A DNA stretch of 64,000 nucleotides from Rostratula benghalensis (GCA_013399305.1 VXAI01000067.1:2742152-2806151); one strand, 5' to 3'. Shown: positions 43,501 to 52,591, counted from the first letter of the stretch. Notes: generated by a model from the sequence alone, not told the origin. Translations and numbers: made by a program.

Positions 43501-46500
43501 AAACTCCTCTTCCTTTACTCCATGTCAGTGGAATATTTACTAAAGCTCTTCTCTTTCTAATGCATCTGTTCTGTTCCCCCTACCCTGAAGTCCAACTACT
43601 TCATCAAAATTAAAAGCCTGAAAAAAAAAAAAATATAACAAAAAAGAGTAAATAGAGGACGTCTTACTGGGGCTGTGTTGTAACTATTCAGAGCTGACAG
43701 GCAAAGAAAATGCACTGATACTAGTGACTCTACAAAAAATTGCACAAAGCATCAACACAACATATCAAAACCTCTGCTAAGACTTTGCTAAGACTTTCTG
43801 CTAAGAAATAGTGCTTTCAGCGACTAGTCATCATAGACATTTCCTCAGATATTACTCTCTCTGCCCCTCCAAGTCTGCTGACCAAACTTGCTGACCTGCC
43901 TGAAAGCTTAAGTGAGCTATGGCTGGTTTCAGTTACATTGTCGGGCCAGTGCCCTGGCAGGGAACCAAGGAGAACAATACCTAGCAGGGGAGAAGGGCAT
44001 CCCACCACTTGGGGAAAAAAAAAAGCATGCTGACCACAGCAGCTCTTCCCTCACCTCTCCTTCCCCTGACCCTCAGAAGCAACCACAACATCCCTCCATG
44101 GTACTGATGTTACAAGAGCTAATACTTGCCATCCTCAACTCTTCACTGAAGTTCTCTCTGTCCTTCCCTCCCCCACTCTCCACTATACCCAACAAGATGA
44201 TACTTGCTCAGCGCTCTGAGAAAGAAGCTTAATTTATTTCAGCACAGAGAAGCGTGAAACATGCCCTAGAAATCCTGAAAGCTCATCAGTGGGGAAAAGG
44301 AATCCCTGCACACACAGCACCATTAAGAGGTTAAACTAGTATAAGCAATCATCTGCTTGTAGATGTTCACAGACTAAAATGGACTGACTTACCAACCTGG
44401 TTTCCAGGGATTTTAATGGGAAGAAAAAAAAAAACAAAACAAAACATTAACTTTATAAGATACACAATGTGAAACAGATGACATGGCATGAGTGCAACCA
44501 GAAATTCCTCATTTCAGATACAAGTTGAATTTTCTTCTGAGGTATAATAAAAAAAAAAAAGAAGCGATGGGGTATTTTCCCTAGGGAAAAAAAAAAAAAA
44601 AATAATAATTTACAATAGGTTCAGGAAATAGATTGATCACTGCTAAGAGGAAAGTGTAAGCGCCCTATGGATACTGGGTACTACTTACTGGACAGAGAGA
44701 AGAGACTGGGTGACTTCCCACAACATGGAAAGCATTAAAATCAAAACAAGTTTGTATGGGGGGAGCTGAAGAACACCTCTTGATACTCTTAAAAAAACAC
44801 AACCATTCAAAACATTTCCCAGTATGACTATTTTATTCACCTTTACTCTTAATAAGGGTTCTTCTCTTCAGAACACCCATGCAAGCGTTATTAGTATTTC
44901 ACATGTGAAGTGCTTCCTTCTCCATGTGTTCATCTGCCTCCACTGATTCATACACAGTTCTTCTCCAAATTATCCCTGAGAGCATTCTCATACTATCCCT
45001 TACATCTTTGTATTATAATGCAGTAGCACCATTCCAGATAGCAACTTCAAATAGTTTTGGTCCCAAAGCTAATACTGAAAGGTAACACAGCAATCACTAG
45101 TGAACTAACTAATAACTACTCAGGCCTATTGAACAAGGAAAATATATTAATTCAAGCAAGTTAATAAAAATATTTCATTTGGTCATAATAACGCTAAATT
45201 GTTTGGAACAGCTGGAGAATTTTAATGACTCTTACAACTCAGTTGTACTGTTTACAAGTAGCCTTTATGAAAAAATACCTCTTCCAATCTTGGTATGGTT
45301 ATACATGCAAATCAAGAATAACTACACATGGCTTCAGCTGTATTCTTACCACCCTGCACCAGACAAGCAGAAAAAGGAACAAGTAACGCATGTGAAGTCT
45401 TCCAAAGTCCAACTACCTACCCAAGACCAAGAGGCACTCTTCTACATTTGCATTCACCCAGGCTTATAGACAACCTTAACTGCCTACTTATACATGAAGT
45501 TTTTGTACTTTGTAGTACAAAGATAGCCATGCGTTCATACATGCATTTTTAAAATAATTTAATCTTAAGAAGTGGCTTCTGTCTAACCATTAAATACAAA
45601 TGACCTGCAAAAACTGAACTATGTATGACCACCTTAAAAGACAATGCTGTGAAACACCTTCAAAAACCTAGAAACTCCATAGTATCACATCAGAATGGAG
45701 AAAGTAGCTATTATGGCTATAACTACAGTTAAACTGCAAGACCTGACTTACAAATGAACAGCTAGTCGCTGCCGGAGTGTTATCCTTTTGCCCATAGGAT
45801 AAAAGGCTGGCTATTTTACCATCATTTAACAGTTGCTATTGGCAGACATTTGTCTAAATAACAAAGAAACATTTTGTAAAAAGTGAAGTAGACAAAGCAA
45901 GTTCTTTTAGCAAATGTCATATAGCTGGTTTGTTCCCATCAGTTACTCTGTTTTCACAGAAGATTTCTAATTTTAATAAGCAGAATTTCATTTGGCAGCA
46001 AACTCCCATCTCTCATGAGAATCTGGATTTATAAATGTTAGTTTATTTTTAAAAACATTTATAAACTGGCAGACCTCAGATCCAATAATAGTTTCAACAC
46101 TGTCCTTAACAACAAAGTTCCAATCTAATATGCCTCAGCCCAGGGATGTGATCCGGCATGCTGAAGTTTCTCACTTCAGCAAGTAAAGAACACGGTCAGA
46201 CAGGACAGTTATATAGCTCAAGCCTATGGACTTGGCATATCCACAAACCCCAAAATATCCACCTAAATGCCTCTCTAGCAGCATTTGGCTTAGGAAACAA
46301 GAGCCTCTCTGAAGTAGGACTAGCCCCTCTGGCTAGTATGGGCAAATTCAACCAAACAAAAATAAAACGGCAAATTTGTGACTCGTTTGGTTTGTTCTCC
46401 CCAAGAAAGAGCCACACAGCAAAGAATTCTCACTGCTGAACATGGTTAAAAGCACTCTTCCAATCAAAAAAACTACTTCTACAACAGGAAGACATGCCTT

Positions 46501-49500
46501 GCCGTTAACACTAGGTATGAGTTGCAGAACAGGAGAAAAACTTGAACACAAGCAGGTATTTCAAACCACAATTTAAGATTTTGCAATTCTACAAATTAAT
46601 ATTCTTAGATTTATTTTGTGAGGGAAAAAAAACAAACACTTAAAAGCTAAGAATTCTTCTAAACTAATTTTTTGTAGTAGAAATCTAATAAAAGAGCACA
46701 TATCCCCCATTTCTTGGGTGCGAGGACAGAGTTGTATTGAAAGAATCTAGAGTCTATCCTAAATTAAAATTAAAAAAAAAAAAAAAGAGGCTCATGTTCC
46801 TGTTCACTCATCCTTATCCACTGTATCTATATATTATGTGTTATCAGGACAAATCTGCTCTCCCCAAAGATTAGAGTTAGATGGCTTCATGCCTTATAAA
46901 TGGAATCTGAGTGTAATATCCTGACCACCTGTCATTTATTTTTTTTTTATCCCAACCAGTTTTAGTTTTTCTTTCTTTTAAAAGATAAGCTGGTTTTATT
47001 TGAAAGTAATCCACATAGGAAAGGCAGGACACCCCCCACAGACCCCCTTTCCTGCCCATCAGAGGAATGCCTTCTGGCACATGCCCCTGCGTGGTGGAGC
47101 GTGTTTGCCAGCACGGCTTCCTCCCGGGCCAGGGAGCAGCATCACCTCCATCCAGCTCATTATCACCCAACCTGCACTTACCTGTGGCAACCGAGCCCCA
47201 AGCATTGCCCAAACACTTTTGGAGTGACAGCTCCACTAAGCAGGAAGCACCTCATTTCCAGTTTATTACTTTGTTTACTGGCTACATCGTTCCAACACGG
47301 AAAAGTTTAAGTGCTTTGTGACATTTCACTGAGAAGATTAATATAAAATTAAAGTGTCCATATCATGGCACAACACGGGAACACTAAAATACCACTTACC
47401 CCTTGTCAAAGGATATTGTCACTTCCTGATCTGAATACTCTGTAGCACATCATCTTTGCTAAGAAGTTTTCCACAAAAATCTTTCCAAGAGTTAATACAG
47501 GGCATCAAACTACATCTTGTTTTAAAAACAAGGACCTTATCCAGATGTCCTAACTTTAACAATTAGCTCCACAACTCCTACACACACTGGTTCAGCATAT
47601 TTTCCTCCAATAATATGCCTCCTCATTCTCCCTCCTAAGAATTTGAAGAAAAATAGCATCCAATCAGCTGTTCATCTTCATTAATCTCTCCTCCAGCTTT
47701 CCTCACAGATACATCCAGAAATGGCAATGTCTCCAACAGCAGGTAGTAAACAGACTTTTGTTGACACAAAAGAGTTAGCTCTTTTCATATCAAACTGCCA
47801 AATAAAGTGGAAGAAAGTCTCTTAACCCAGTTACTACAAAGAGACCCAGAGGCACATATTCCAGTTTGACTTGCAAAGAAGGAAGGAGAAGAGAAAAAGC
47901 AATCTTCAGACTAATTGTTCCTCTCCTGTAGGCAGAAAGCCATTTCTTTAGAATTAAGATAATCTCAAGGAGGGAATTAATGCTTCAGAAAGTAAGAGAC
48001 AACTACTTTTTGCTTAATTTGTAAGTGAAAACAGAACAGTCTCTACACAGAGAACATACAGCAGAAGAATAAACAAAGCTAGGTAATAAAAAAATAAGAA
48101 AAGGTGATAAAAAACAGTCAGCACACATTTGGAGACAAACAAGCCTGTCTTCCTCCTTTAACTGATCATTCATGTAGTGAGGGGGAGGGAGGAAGAAGGA
48201 GCACTAACTCTGAGCTAATTAGACTATAGTAAGAGTTTTGCTGTCTTGTAACATTCCCACAGTAGAATATGACTATACTGTAGATTCATCTAAACCACAG
48301 GATTCTTTCCAGTTGTGCACCAAGTGTACTCTAAGAGTACATAACAAGCCTTCTGAGCTTGGCAGTAAGCTATCACCCTGACATTATGCAATGTTTTTAT
48401 TAACTCCGATGGTGAAACAGTGTGTTTATACAGTTAAGGAACAAAGCTGAACTGGAAGAGTTCACAAGCACTCTGCTACGAAGTCTAGTTCTGTCTTCCA
48501 AACTCAATAAACTGGCAAAGCGATCAGAAGTCATTAGAACGAAGTTCAATAGAAGCAAGAGCAAAGCTCTGTACTTGAGAAAGGAAGCAGCGGTCCAAAC
48601 ACACAACAGAAGCAGCTGTACTTCAGAAACTAAATTGTGATGATATCATGGAACTAAGCTCGGCAAGCTGACATGTTACCACAGAAGGACAAAAAACCAA
48701 AACTCAAACGTAACTCCAAAAACATCATACGTTATTATATAAGTCATTCTTCTCACTGGCACTGGTGAAGCCTCAGCTGAAGCAATGTGACCACTGTATT
48801 TTAAAATGCTTTAACACTTCACTTTAAGAATGGCAGTGTAAGAAAAGTTAAAGCCAAGCCACAGCCATTAATATTGTAGTTACTGCATTCTCTAGGCCTG
48901 GTATAGAAGTAGTGATGTGGAAGTGCTTACGGCAACCACTACTCTTCCACACTGACACCCCACCTGATGGGTGAGTCCTGTGTCTGAAGACACATCCTGC
49001 AAATGCCCTGTGCCTCTGCATGACAAAGGAGCAAGCCCACATTTTCACCTGTGCTTTCAAACCTCTCCTCCTCACTTGCAAAACTGTTTGGCAGGTTTGC
49101 TATGCAACACTCTGCATCCCACCTCATCCACACTGATCTCATATATTGCATATTTATGTCTGTAATTTTCACACTTTCCTTATTATAAAGGGAGGTAAGT
49201 ACCTGAGGGCCCAATCTCCCTTTTTGTCTTCATTTCTGCTCATCCCTCTCACCTGTTTTAAGTTGAAACACTCTACAACATTTCCCACTTTAAAAAGTGG
49301 TTACACACTTAGATCTCCCCTTTCTTCTCCTGTACCACCCATTTTTGCTGTGGATAACAAGGATGTTATTGGTAGTATGACAAAGGCTAAACCATACTGT
49401 CTCCAACATGCCTGGGCATCACAGTCTTATTAAGCTTCATTCTAACTACAAGAACTACATATCTCTGCTCCACATGGATTCTGATATGATTAGTTGTAAG

Positions 49501-51724
49501 AAATATTTTGGTGGTGGTGGGTTTATTTTTTTTTTTTTTCATTCAAGTCTTAAGTCTGTTTGTGTTTCACTTGGTGTGAGGATTTGTAGTCTTCTTGGGC
49601 TTTGGAGGGTCTGTAGCAAAGTGAAGGCTGTGGCAAGCTGAGTTTTCTGCTTCTCCCCTGTCCTTTACTATTAATTTGCGACGATTGGAAGCAGGTGACT
49701 GCACACTTGACTGCTTGTGTCCTGTGGTGCAGCTGCCACACAGAAAGCAGCACATGTAAACATTTGCATGATTCGTGCCTCCTAAGAGTCTCTGTGGGCC
49801 GCATGTGGCATTTAGGCATCACTTTCACAACTCCCTTTGTGCATGGTATTGCTCTACAACATTAGCACACAGTTAAGCTGGAGGTATTTACCAAAACAGC
49901 GTGAGATACTCTCCAACATTTGGCAAGATCCATGATTTCTTTCAGTATTTTGGTTAATTATCTCAAAATAATTTCAAGACACTACTTCTGAAGGGTTTCA
50001 CCCAGTGTGCAATAGACATTTTACAACAGATAGGAATGTCAATTTATTAACTGTCAGCTTAGGAGAAAAAAGAAAAAACAACCACAAACCAGCCAACCCC
50101 AAACTAAAACTTGCTTTCTTTATAAGTTTAGTTTCCTCTAAACCAGATTGGTTAAAAAAAAAAAAAAAAAAAAAGGCATCTGATCACTTATTATACAGCA
50201 ACTAAAAATGTTTCCAACTTTCTAACTTTTTCTGCCTTAGAAAAGAACAAACAAAGATCATATAGAGGTTTTCAACTGCTACAGCAGAACATTTTAAAGC
50301 TGCAAATATCGACTTGGGTTTTACCTGCCTATTTTGAAATGTTATTTCACCTTGACAGTAAATAGTTTTCAAACTTCAGGGTCCAGTATTAAAAATCTAA
50401 AGAGACTCTAAAAATAGCCTGCCTTGCTGCAATTGATCAGGTGAAGGTTTAAGCAATTAAGAAACAAGGAGGAAAGCAAAGAGAAAAAGCCCATTTCAAA
50501 TCCCTAGTACTTAAACCCCATTAATTTATGCATATGTTTGCAATCAGTTCTGTACAATCATCATACCATATAATCCTTACCACATATACATACAAGAAAT
50601 CCACCTGAGAGTGGTCATTTATGTGGTGTAACTATTAGCAAACATGTCATTAACAAACCTAATTAAGATGTGCATGTCATGTGTTAATATTTAGTACACA
50701 GATATCTAAGCTCTGTTAAAGTGTTTCTCCAAACACCAAAATGATAACACAAAAAGAAAGTGTTTTTAAAACTGAAAACAAACAGGTAAACAATGGAATT
50801 GTCAAAGTTTTAAAATATCTAAATATCTAAACAAGGAGGTTTGGTTTTTTTTTTTTTTTAATTAACACTCAGAATTCTACGATGGCACCAGATTTGTTAA
50901 ACAAAAATTAATAATCTTGCTTTTGCTAACAAGAATCGATATCACTGCTCATGGGGATCAAAATAGAAGTCATGACATATTTTCAACTCTAGGGGCATCA
51001 GCAGCTGTTGCTATACTGCAAAAGAGCTAAGTGTTTTTATAAACATACACATAGACAGCCGACTTTATTTTTCTGTAAAACCAGCTGTCAGTAACCCCGA
51101 TAAGACAGTAATGAAACGATCGTGAAAAAAAAAATAAAAAAATCAGTATTTCGGCACAGGTGTTATGCTACATCTCTTTTGTAACCAGAACAAAAAGCCC
51201 CACTGTCAGGTTATAAAACAGCACAGATGGAAGTTATGGTTATTTTCGGGGTGTTTTTCAGCTGCATTCTGACATCTTTGTGCGTGTGCCGGCATTGTCT
51301 GCCGATGCCCGATTTGCCTTTGACCGACTCTTCCTCAGCACCGCAGCTGTGCGCTAACCACCCGGCTGTTCCACAAACTGCAGCATTCCCAGAGCAGGAG
51401 TTTGCCAGGGTGGTCGTCTCCCTCCCTCCCTCCTTCCCTTCCAGCCACCCAAGACAATGGAAACCCGAAGGGCAGCAGGACACCGGGCTGACGGTGCCCT
51501 CGGAGCGTGCCTTCGCAGAACCATCACCACTGCCCGAGGTGAACCCCAATAGCCGGGTTCTCTCCCATCCCCCAAAACGACATGAGGAAACAGCAATAAC
51601 ACCTAAACATAACATCAGGCTACTTCTAGAAAGAAAACAACAACAACAACAACAACAAGAAAGCCACAAAAAAAAAAAGGGGGAGAAATATCTTAATAAA
51701 CCGTTTACCTCGTTCCGACTTCAT
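4376..51724 (-). CDS. ATOSA: Atos homolog protein A (ATOSA/FAM214A), whole 12-exon coding gene
   Basis: Spliced minus-strand gene; coding segments are 51709-51724, 19550-19734, 18518-18720, 17972-18097, 15858-17706, 15222-15341, 14180-14259, 13276-13384, 12305-12463, 10414-10482, 9630-9829 and 4376-4529. They sum to 3,270 nt (1,089 residues plus TAG), close to the human length of about 1,076. Every junction is GT-AG and the phases agree. Order in the protein: a conserved N-terminus with the DTLDEYFEYEAEEF block and the ALLITEGRT transactivation motif; a conserved region at about 68-260; a long Ser/Lys/Asn-rich, probably disordered middle with two internal repeats (358-423, 472-536); the Atos-like conserved domain (DUF4210) at about 892-950; and a C-terminal 'chromosome segregation during meiosis' domain at about 973-1040. 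Known of the family: the fly homolog Atossa is a nuclear transcription regulator that raises mitochondrial metabolism in invading macrophages, and the mammalian proteins can substitute for it. The role in this species is inferred from homology. Confidence 0.95.
4530..9629 (-). other. ATOSA intron 11 (5.1 kb)
   Basis: Begins GTAAGC at the exon 11 donor and ends TTTTCAG at exon 12. AT-rich; several ORFs of 60-104 codons on both strands have no recognisable similarity and look like chance. No CR1 or other transposon recognised. Confidence 0.85.
9630..9829 (-). CDS. ATOSA: ATOSA coding exon 11 (residues 973-1039)
   Basis: Acceptor GTATTTTCAG|ACC, donor CTGAG|GTAAGC, ending after two bases of an Arg codon. 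Encodes TLFNPNKTVVKMFVVIYDL, REMPANHQTFLRQRTFSVPV and the TEERLLRYLIHLR end. It forms most of the C-terminal conserved domain that Pfam calls 'chromosome segregation during meiosis'. Confidence 0.96.
9830..10413 (-). other. ATOSA intron 10 (584 nt)
   Basis: GTACGT to TTTTCAG. Short intron with nothing recognisable inside. Confidence 0.9.
10414..10482 (-). CDS. ATOSA: ATOSA coding exon 10 (residues 950-972)
   Basis: Acceptor CCCCAAG|GGT, donor CAAGTG|GTACGT, phase 0, 23 codons: GVITLESLGKRGYRVPPSG followed by TIQV. Identical to human as I recall it. The acceptor is preceded by a 51-nt uninterrupted pyrimidine tract that contains T29. Confidence 0.95.
10483..12304 (-). other. ATOSA intron 9 (1.8 kb)
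   Basis: GTAACT to CCCCAAG. Its last ~54 nt are an unusual pyrimidine run (C6, T-rich, T29, then TC repeats). A 164-codon plus-strand ORF (10728-11222) has no recognisable similarity and is rejected as coding. Confidence 0.9.
10484..10536 (-). repeat. Long pyrimidine tract with T29 at the exon 10 acceptor
   Basis: On the gene strand: a TC repeat, T29, CTTCTTCC-type sequence, C6, then AAG|. 51 pyrimidines without interruption, ending 3 nt before the intron-exon border. Confidence 0.9.
12305..12463 (-). CDS. ATOSA: ATOSA coding exon 9 (residues 897-949), core of the Atos-like conserved domain
   Basis: Acceptor TTTTTCAG|GAA, donor TACATG|GTAACT, phase 0, 53 codons. Encodes ESVLNFRLDPLGVVEGFTAE, VGASGVFCPTHMTLPVEVSF and YSVSDDNAPSPYM. 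This is the DUF4210 signature (GFTAE.GASG, then CP.H.TLPV and the APSPY end) and the most conserved part of the family from fly to human. Confidence 0.97.
13276..13384 (-). CDS. ATOSA: ATOSA coding exon 8 (residues 860-896)
   Basis: Acceptor TTTTAATAG|CCC directly after a T17 run, donor TTTGAG|GTATTG. The first half (PQQCINRDSEPENHG) differs from human. The second half (KPFLSSSAPPVTSLSLLGNF) is conserved and leads into the Atos-like conserved domain. Confidence 0.95.
14180..14259 (-). CDS. ATOSA: ATOSA coding exon 7 (residues 834-860)
   Basis: Acceptor CTCTTGAG|GTC behind a pyrimidine-rich tract, donor AGAAG|GTGTGT. Encodes the conserved VPQRKTQSGCFDLDSSLL, then QLKCLSAR and two bases of a Ser codon that exon 8 completes. 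At 80 nt it is among the smallest internal exons. Confidence 0.95.
15222..15341 (-). CDS. ATOSA: ATOSA coding exon 6 (residues 794-833)
   Basis: Acceptor CTGACAG|AAA, donor CCT|GTAAGT, phase 0 on both sides, 40 codons. Encodes KAPPSLKNTTT followed by the conserved WRKHNFRSLDGTSTKAFHP and RTGLPLLSSP. Both flanking junctions keep the frame seen in the human protein. Confidence 0.95.
15342..15857 (-). other. ATOSA intron 5 (516 nt)
   Basis: GTAAAT to CTGACAG. No features recognised. The exon 5 frame stays open for only 14 codons into it. Confidence 0.9.
15858..17706 (-). CDS. ATOSA: ATOSA coding exon 5, the giant central exon (residues 177-793)
   Basis: 1,849 nt with no stop; acceptor TTTCAG|GGT, donor ACAG|GTAAAT. 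Its first ~75 residues are conserved (VSAADVDLQW, EHVFPVPNVSHNVAL, SVQSLPRQSNYPVLTCSIHT). The rest is low in aromatic residues and rich in Ser, Lys, Asn and Thr, typical of disordered sequence, and diverges from human apart from two copies of a helix-like NPLI..LLQERQEVIARIAQ motif. The open frame runs 14 codons past the donor to 15816, but the next exon is needed to rejoin the conserved protein. Confidence 0.95.
16629..16823 (-). repeat. ATOSA: ATOSA internal repeat, copy 2 (residues 472-536)
   Basis: Begins NPLIDSLLQERQ and runs 65 residues to KKGKE. Lines up with copy 1 with a single one-codon gap (PVVAG versus HVAG). Both copies share the helix-like QERQEVIARIAQHLIHCDPA core. Confidence 0.9.
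16968..17165 (-). repeat. ATOSA: ATOSA internal repeat, copy 1 (residues 358-423)
   Basis: Begins NPLIGSLLQERQ and runs through the AQHLIHCDPATS and AGRPFN motifs to KGKE, 66 residues. Copy 2 starts 114 residues later. The pair also exists in human, so the duplication is ancient. Confidence 0.9.
17972..18097 (-). CDS. ATOSA: ATOSA coding exon 4 (residues 135-177)
   Basis: Acceptor TTCTAG|GAG, donor ACAG|GTACGT, phase 2 on both sides. Encodes SGDRFIEEKTLLLAVRSF, then a hydrophobic Phe/Leu-rich stretch and SVSHGAVPRNILY. Nearly identical to human. The hydrophobic stretch is short and flanked by charged residues, so I read it as a folded core rather than a membrane segment. Confidence 0.95.
18098..19549 (-). 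other. ATOSA introns 3 and 2
   Basis: Intron 3 is 18098-18517 and intron 2 is 18721-19549, with exon 3 between. Both are GT-AG. Intron 2 holds an 18-nt A-run at 19211-19228. Intron 4 (17707-17971, 265 nt) lies just below and is equally plain. Confidence 0.9.
18518..18720 (-). CDS. ATOSA: ATOSA coding exon 3 (residues 68-135)
   Basis: Acceptor CCCTCAG|TGT, donor GACA|GTAAGT, ending after two bases of a Gln codon. Encodes the conserved CRQARRTRSEV, VEVMLLPDCCYSDEGPTTEG and LLLERWILEPVPRQ segments with only a few substitutions from human. Residue 79 is the first Met downstream of exon 1, which matters if transcription starts inside intron 1. Confidence 0.95.
19550..19734 (-). CDS. ATOSA: ATOSA coding exon 2 (residues 6-67)
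   Basis: Acceptor AATGACAG|AT, donor CTCAG|GTATGA. It encodes the near-invariant DTLDEYFEYEAEEF block, then VSLALLITEGRTPEY and the Cys/His-containing FHCPPAQ and KHECSDKLAQ stretches. The ALLITEGRT segment matches the first transactivation motif described for human FAM214A. An ATG created by the last intron bases (19739-19741) would give M-T-DTLDEYF, but those bases belong to the acceptor. Confidence 0.95.
34680..35516 (+). mobile_element. CR1 LINE, 5'-truncated, 3' end intact
   Basis: Holds the end of the CR1 reverse-transcriptase ORF with frame breaks (KFNKGKHRVLHPG, then AEKDLGVLVNGKL), continues into the CR1 3' region (AGGTCCCTTCCAAGTC) and ends ATTCTGTGATTCTATGA. It lies in ATOSA intron 1, antisense to the gene. 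Inactive. Confidence 0.92.
38757..38780. repeat. A24 homopolymer
   Basis: 24 A in intron 1, about 600 nt left of the intronic CpG island. Other runs of similar kind are at 20942-20970 and 50154-50174. Confidence 0.9.
39360..39900. promoter_or_regulatory. Intronic CpG island, candidate alternative ATOSA promoter
   Basis: About 540 nt with very high GC and dense CpG inside an AT-rich intron. On the minus strand there is a good donor, GGGAAG|GTGCGT, with its last exon base at 39544. On the plus strand there is another, GGCGAG|GTGAGC, with its last exon base at 39769. Dense unmethylated CpG is normally kept at transcription starts, so an alternative ATOSA first exon or an antisense RNA is plausible. 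Transcription is not shown by the sequence. Confidence 0.55.
40111..40419 (+). mobile_element. CR1 LINE fragment, old and diverged
   Basis: About 310 nt matching the CR1 3' end: a 'gacaggggataaggggtacaa'-type region, 'ggttggaccagat' and the end CATTCTAGGATTCTA. More diverged than the other copies. In ATOSA intron 1, antisense to the gene, 210 nt from the intronic CpG island. Confidence 0.82.
51636..51658 (+). repeat. (AAC)n trinucleotide repeat
   Basis: About eight AAC/CAA units, about 50 nt inside intron 1 from the exon 1 donor. In one plus-strand frame it reads as poly-Gln, but no gene is supported there. Confidence 0.9.
51709..51724 (-). CDS. ATOSA: ATOSA coding exon 1 (start codon, residues 1-5 plus one base)
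   Basis: Encodes M-K-S-E-R and the first base of an Asp codon, followed by the donor GAG|GTAAAC. Human begins M-K-P-D-R-D, and exon 2 opens with the two bases (AT) that complete Asp, so both phase and sequence fit. The ATG has A at -3. An in-frame TAG lies 84 nt upstream (51809-51811) with no ATG between, so this is the first in-frame start. The exon lies in a CpG island, as expected for a first exon. The 5' UTR continues upstream. Too short to be found by ORF length. Confidence 0.85.
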
Positions 51725-52000
51725 TTTCTCTGTCTCCTCGGAGGGGTCTGGCCCGAGCCGAAGTGCTCTGCTGCTCCCCCGGCCAAGACTGGCTGTCGCT
51801 GCCTCCAGCTAGCGATATTAATTATTTTATTTTTTTTTTCCTCTCGTGCGTGTAACAACAATCAAGCCGGAGGGAGGCCGCGCCACCGGGGGCTGGCCCG
51901 ACCCCGCGGCTCGCAGTGGCCCCGCGGGCGGGCGGGCGGGCTGAGGCGGCGGGGCTGAGGGCCGGTGGCCTCTCCCCGCTCCCGACCGGTCTGTCCTTCC
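51725..52000 (-). other. ATOSA: ATOSA 5' UTR (probable)
   Basis: From the ATG back to a start site inferred from the TATA box. Contains an in-frame TAG at 51809-51811. The upstream end is an estimate. Confidence 0.45.
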
Positions 52001-52021
52001 GTGACACGGCGCCGAGCGGGG

Positions 52022-52030
52022 CTATTTATA
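52022..52030 (-). promoter_or_regulatory. TATA box (TATAAATAG) for ATOSA
   Basis: Perfect TATAAATAG on the gene's strand, flanked by GC-rich DNA. It would place a start about 30 nt downstream, near 52000, giving a 5' UTR of about 275 nt. A TATA box in a CpG-island promoter of a regulator gene is a minority arrangement. Confidence 0.5.
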
Positions 52031-52071
52031 ACCTGCCGGGGAAAGAATCCCACAACAACAGACCTCCGTTC

Positions 52072-52078
52072 TGACTCA
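52072..52078. promoter_or_regulatory. AP-1-like site TGACTCA
   Basis: Exact TGACTCA heptamer about 45 nt upstream of the TATA box relative to ATOSA. Short motif, so the evidence is weak. Confidence 0.3.
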
Positions 52079-52293
52079 CCGCGGCCCCGGGCGATGGCAG
52101 CCCCGGAGTCCCCTCCCTCACGCCTGCCCCGAGAGCAGCCGGCCGCCCGGCCCCCCAGCCCCGTCACCGGTCGGTGGCTGGCGGCGGGGGGCTACCCGCC
52201 ACCTTCATCCCCGGCCCTGCCGCGCTTCGTCCCCCTCAGACAGCCCGCGCCCGCCGCCGAGCGCTGCTCTCCATGGCTCTGCCTCCTGCCCTT

Positions 52294-52324
52294 CTTCCTC
52301 CTCCTCCTCCTCCTCCTCCTCCTC
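52294..52324. repeat. (TCC)n trinucleotide repeat in the CpG island
   Basis: About ten TCC units (GGA on the gene strand), about 270 nt upstream of the TATA box. Such polypurine/polypyrimidine tracts can form triplex DNA; no such role is shown here. Confidence 0.9.
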
Positions 52325-52566
52325 TCCGCTGACTAACTCCCCTCCTCTTCGCCGGGCACTCCCCGCCTCCCACCGAGCAGGGCACACGCATCACAGCCCA
52401 GCGGCGGCGAGCAGGGCAGCTCTGCCGTGGGGGAGCCGCCACGCTGGGCCACCGGCAGGGGGGAACACGACGGCCACCACCGCCACAGGGCTCGGCCCCG
52501 CTCCGCTCCGCGCCCATCCCGCCCCCCGGGCCGGGCCGAACAGCCCCAGCCCCGCCCCCCGAGCGC

Positions 52567-52576
52567 GTCACGTGAC
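52567..52576. promoter_or_regulatory. CLEAR-type E-box palindrome GTCACGTGAC
   Basis: Perfect 10-bp palindrome that matches the consensus for TFEB/TFE3/MITF and also suits USF1/2. It lies about 540 nt upstream of the TATA box, inside the CpG island. Binding is inferred from the motif only. Confidence 0.45.
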
Positions 52577-52586
52577 CCGGTGGTGA

Positions 52587-52591
52587 CCAAT
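52587..52591 (+). promoter_or_regulatory. CCAAT box
   Basis: GACCAATCC, a good NF-Y core, 11 nt from the CLEAR palindrome. This E-box/CCAAT pair is common in housekeeping promoters. It is oriented for plus-strand transcription, although NF-Y sites work in both directions. Confidence 0.4.

Larger units (their letters stand above)
19735..51708 (-). other. ATOSA intron 1 (32 kb)
   Basis: Runs from the exon 1 donor (GTAAAC) to the exon 2 acceptor (TTTAAATGACAG). It holds two plus-strand CR1 fragments (34.68-35.52 and 40.11-40.42 kb), a CpG island (39.36-39.90 kb), small GC-rich patches (about 21.37-21.66, 24.38-24.47, 30.96-31.09 and 47.02-47.17 kb) and many A-runs. I see no other gene. Large first introns often hold regulatory elements, but none can be identified from this single sequence. 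Confidence 0.8.

Noticed and set aside
45508..45526. Imperfect palindrome around CTTTGTAGTACAAAG
   Set aside because: Only 7-bp arms with a one-base spacer; expected by chance in a window of this size.
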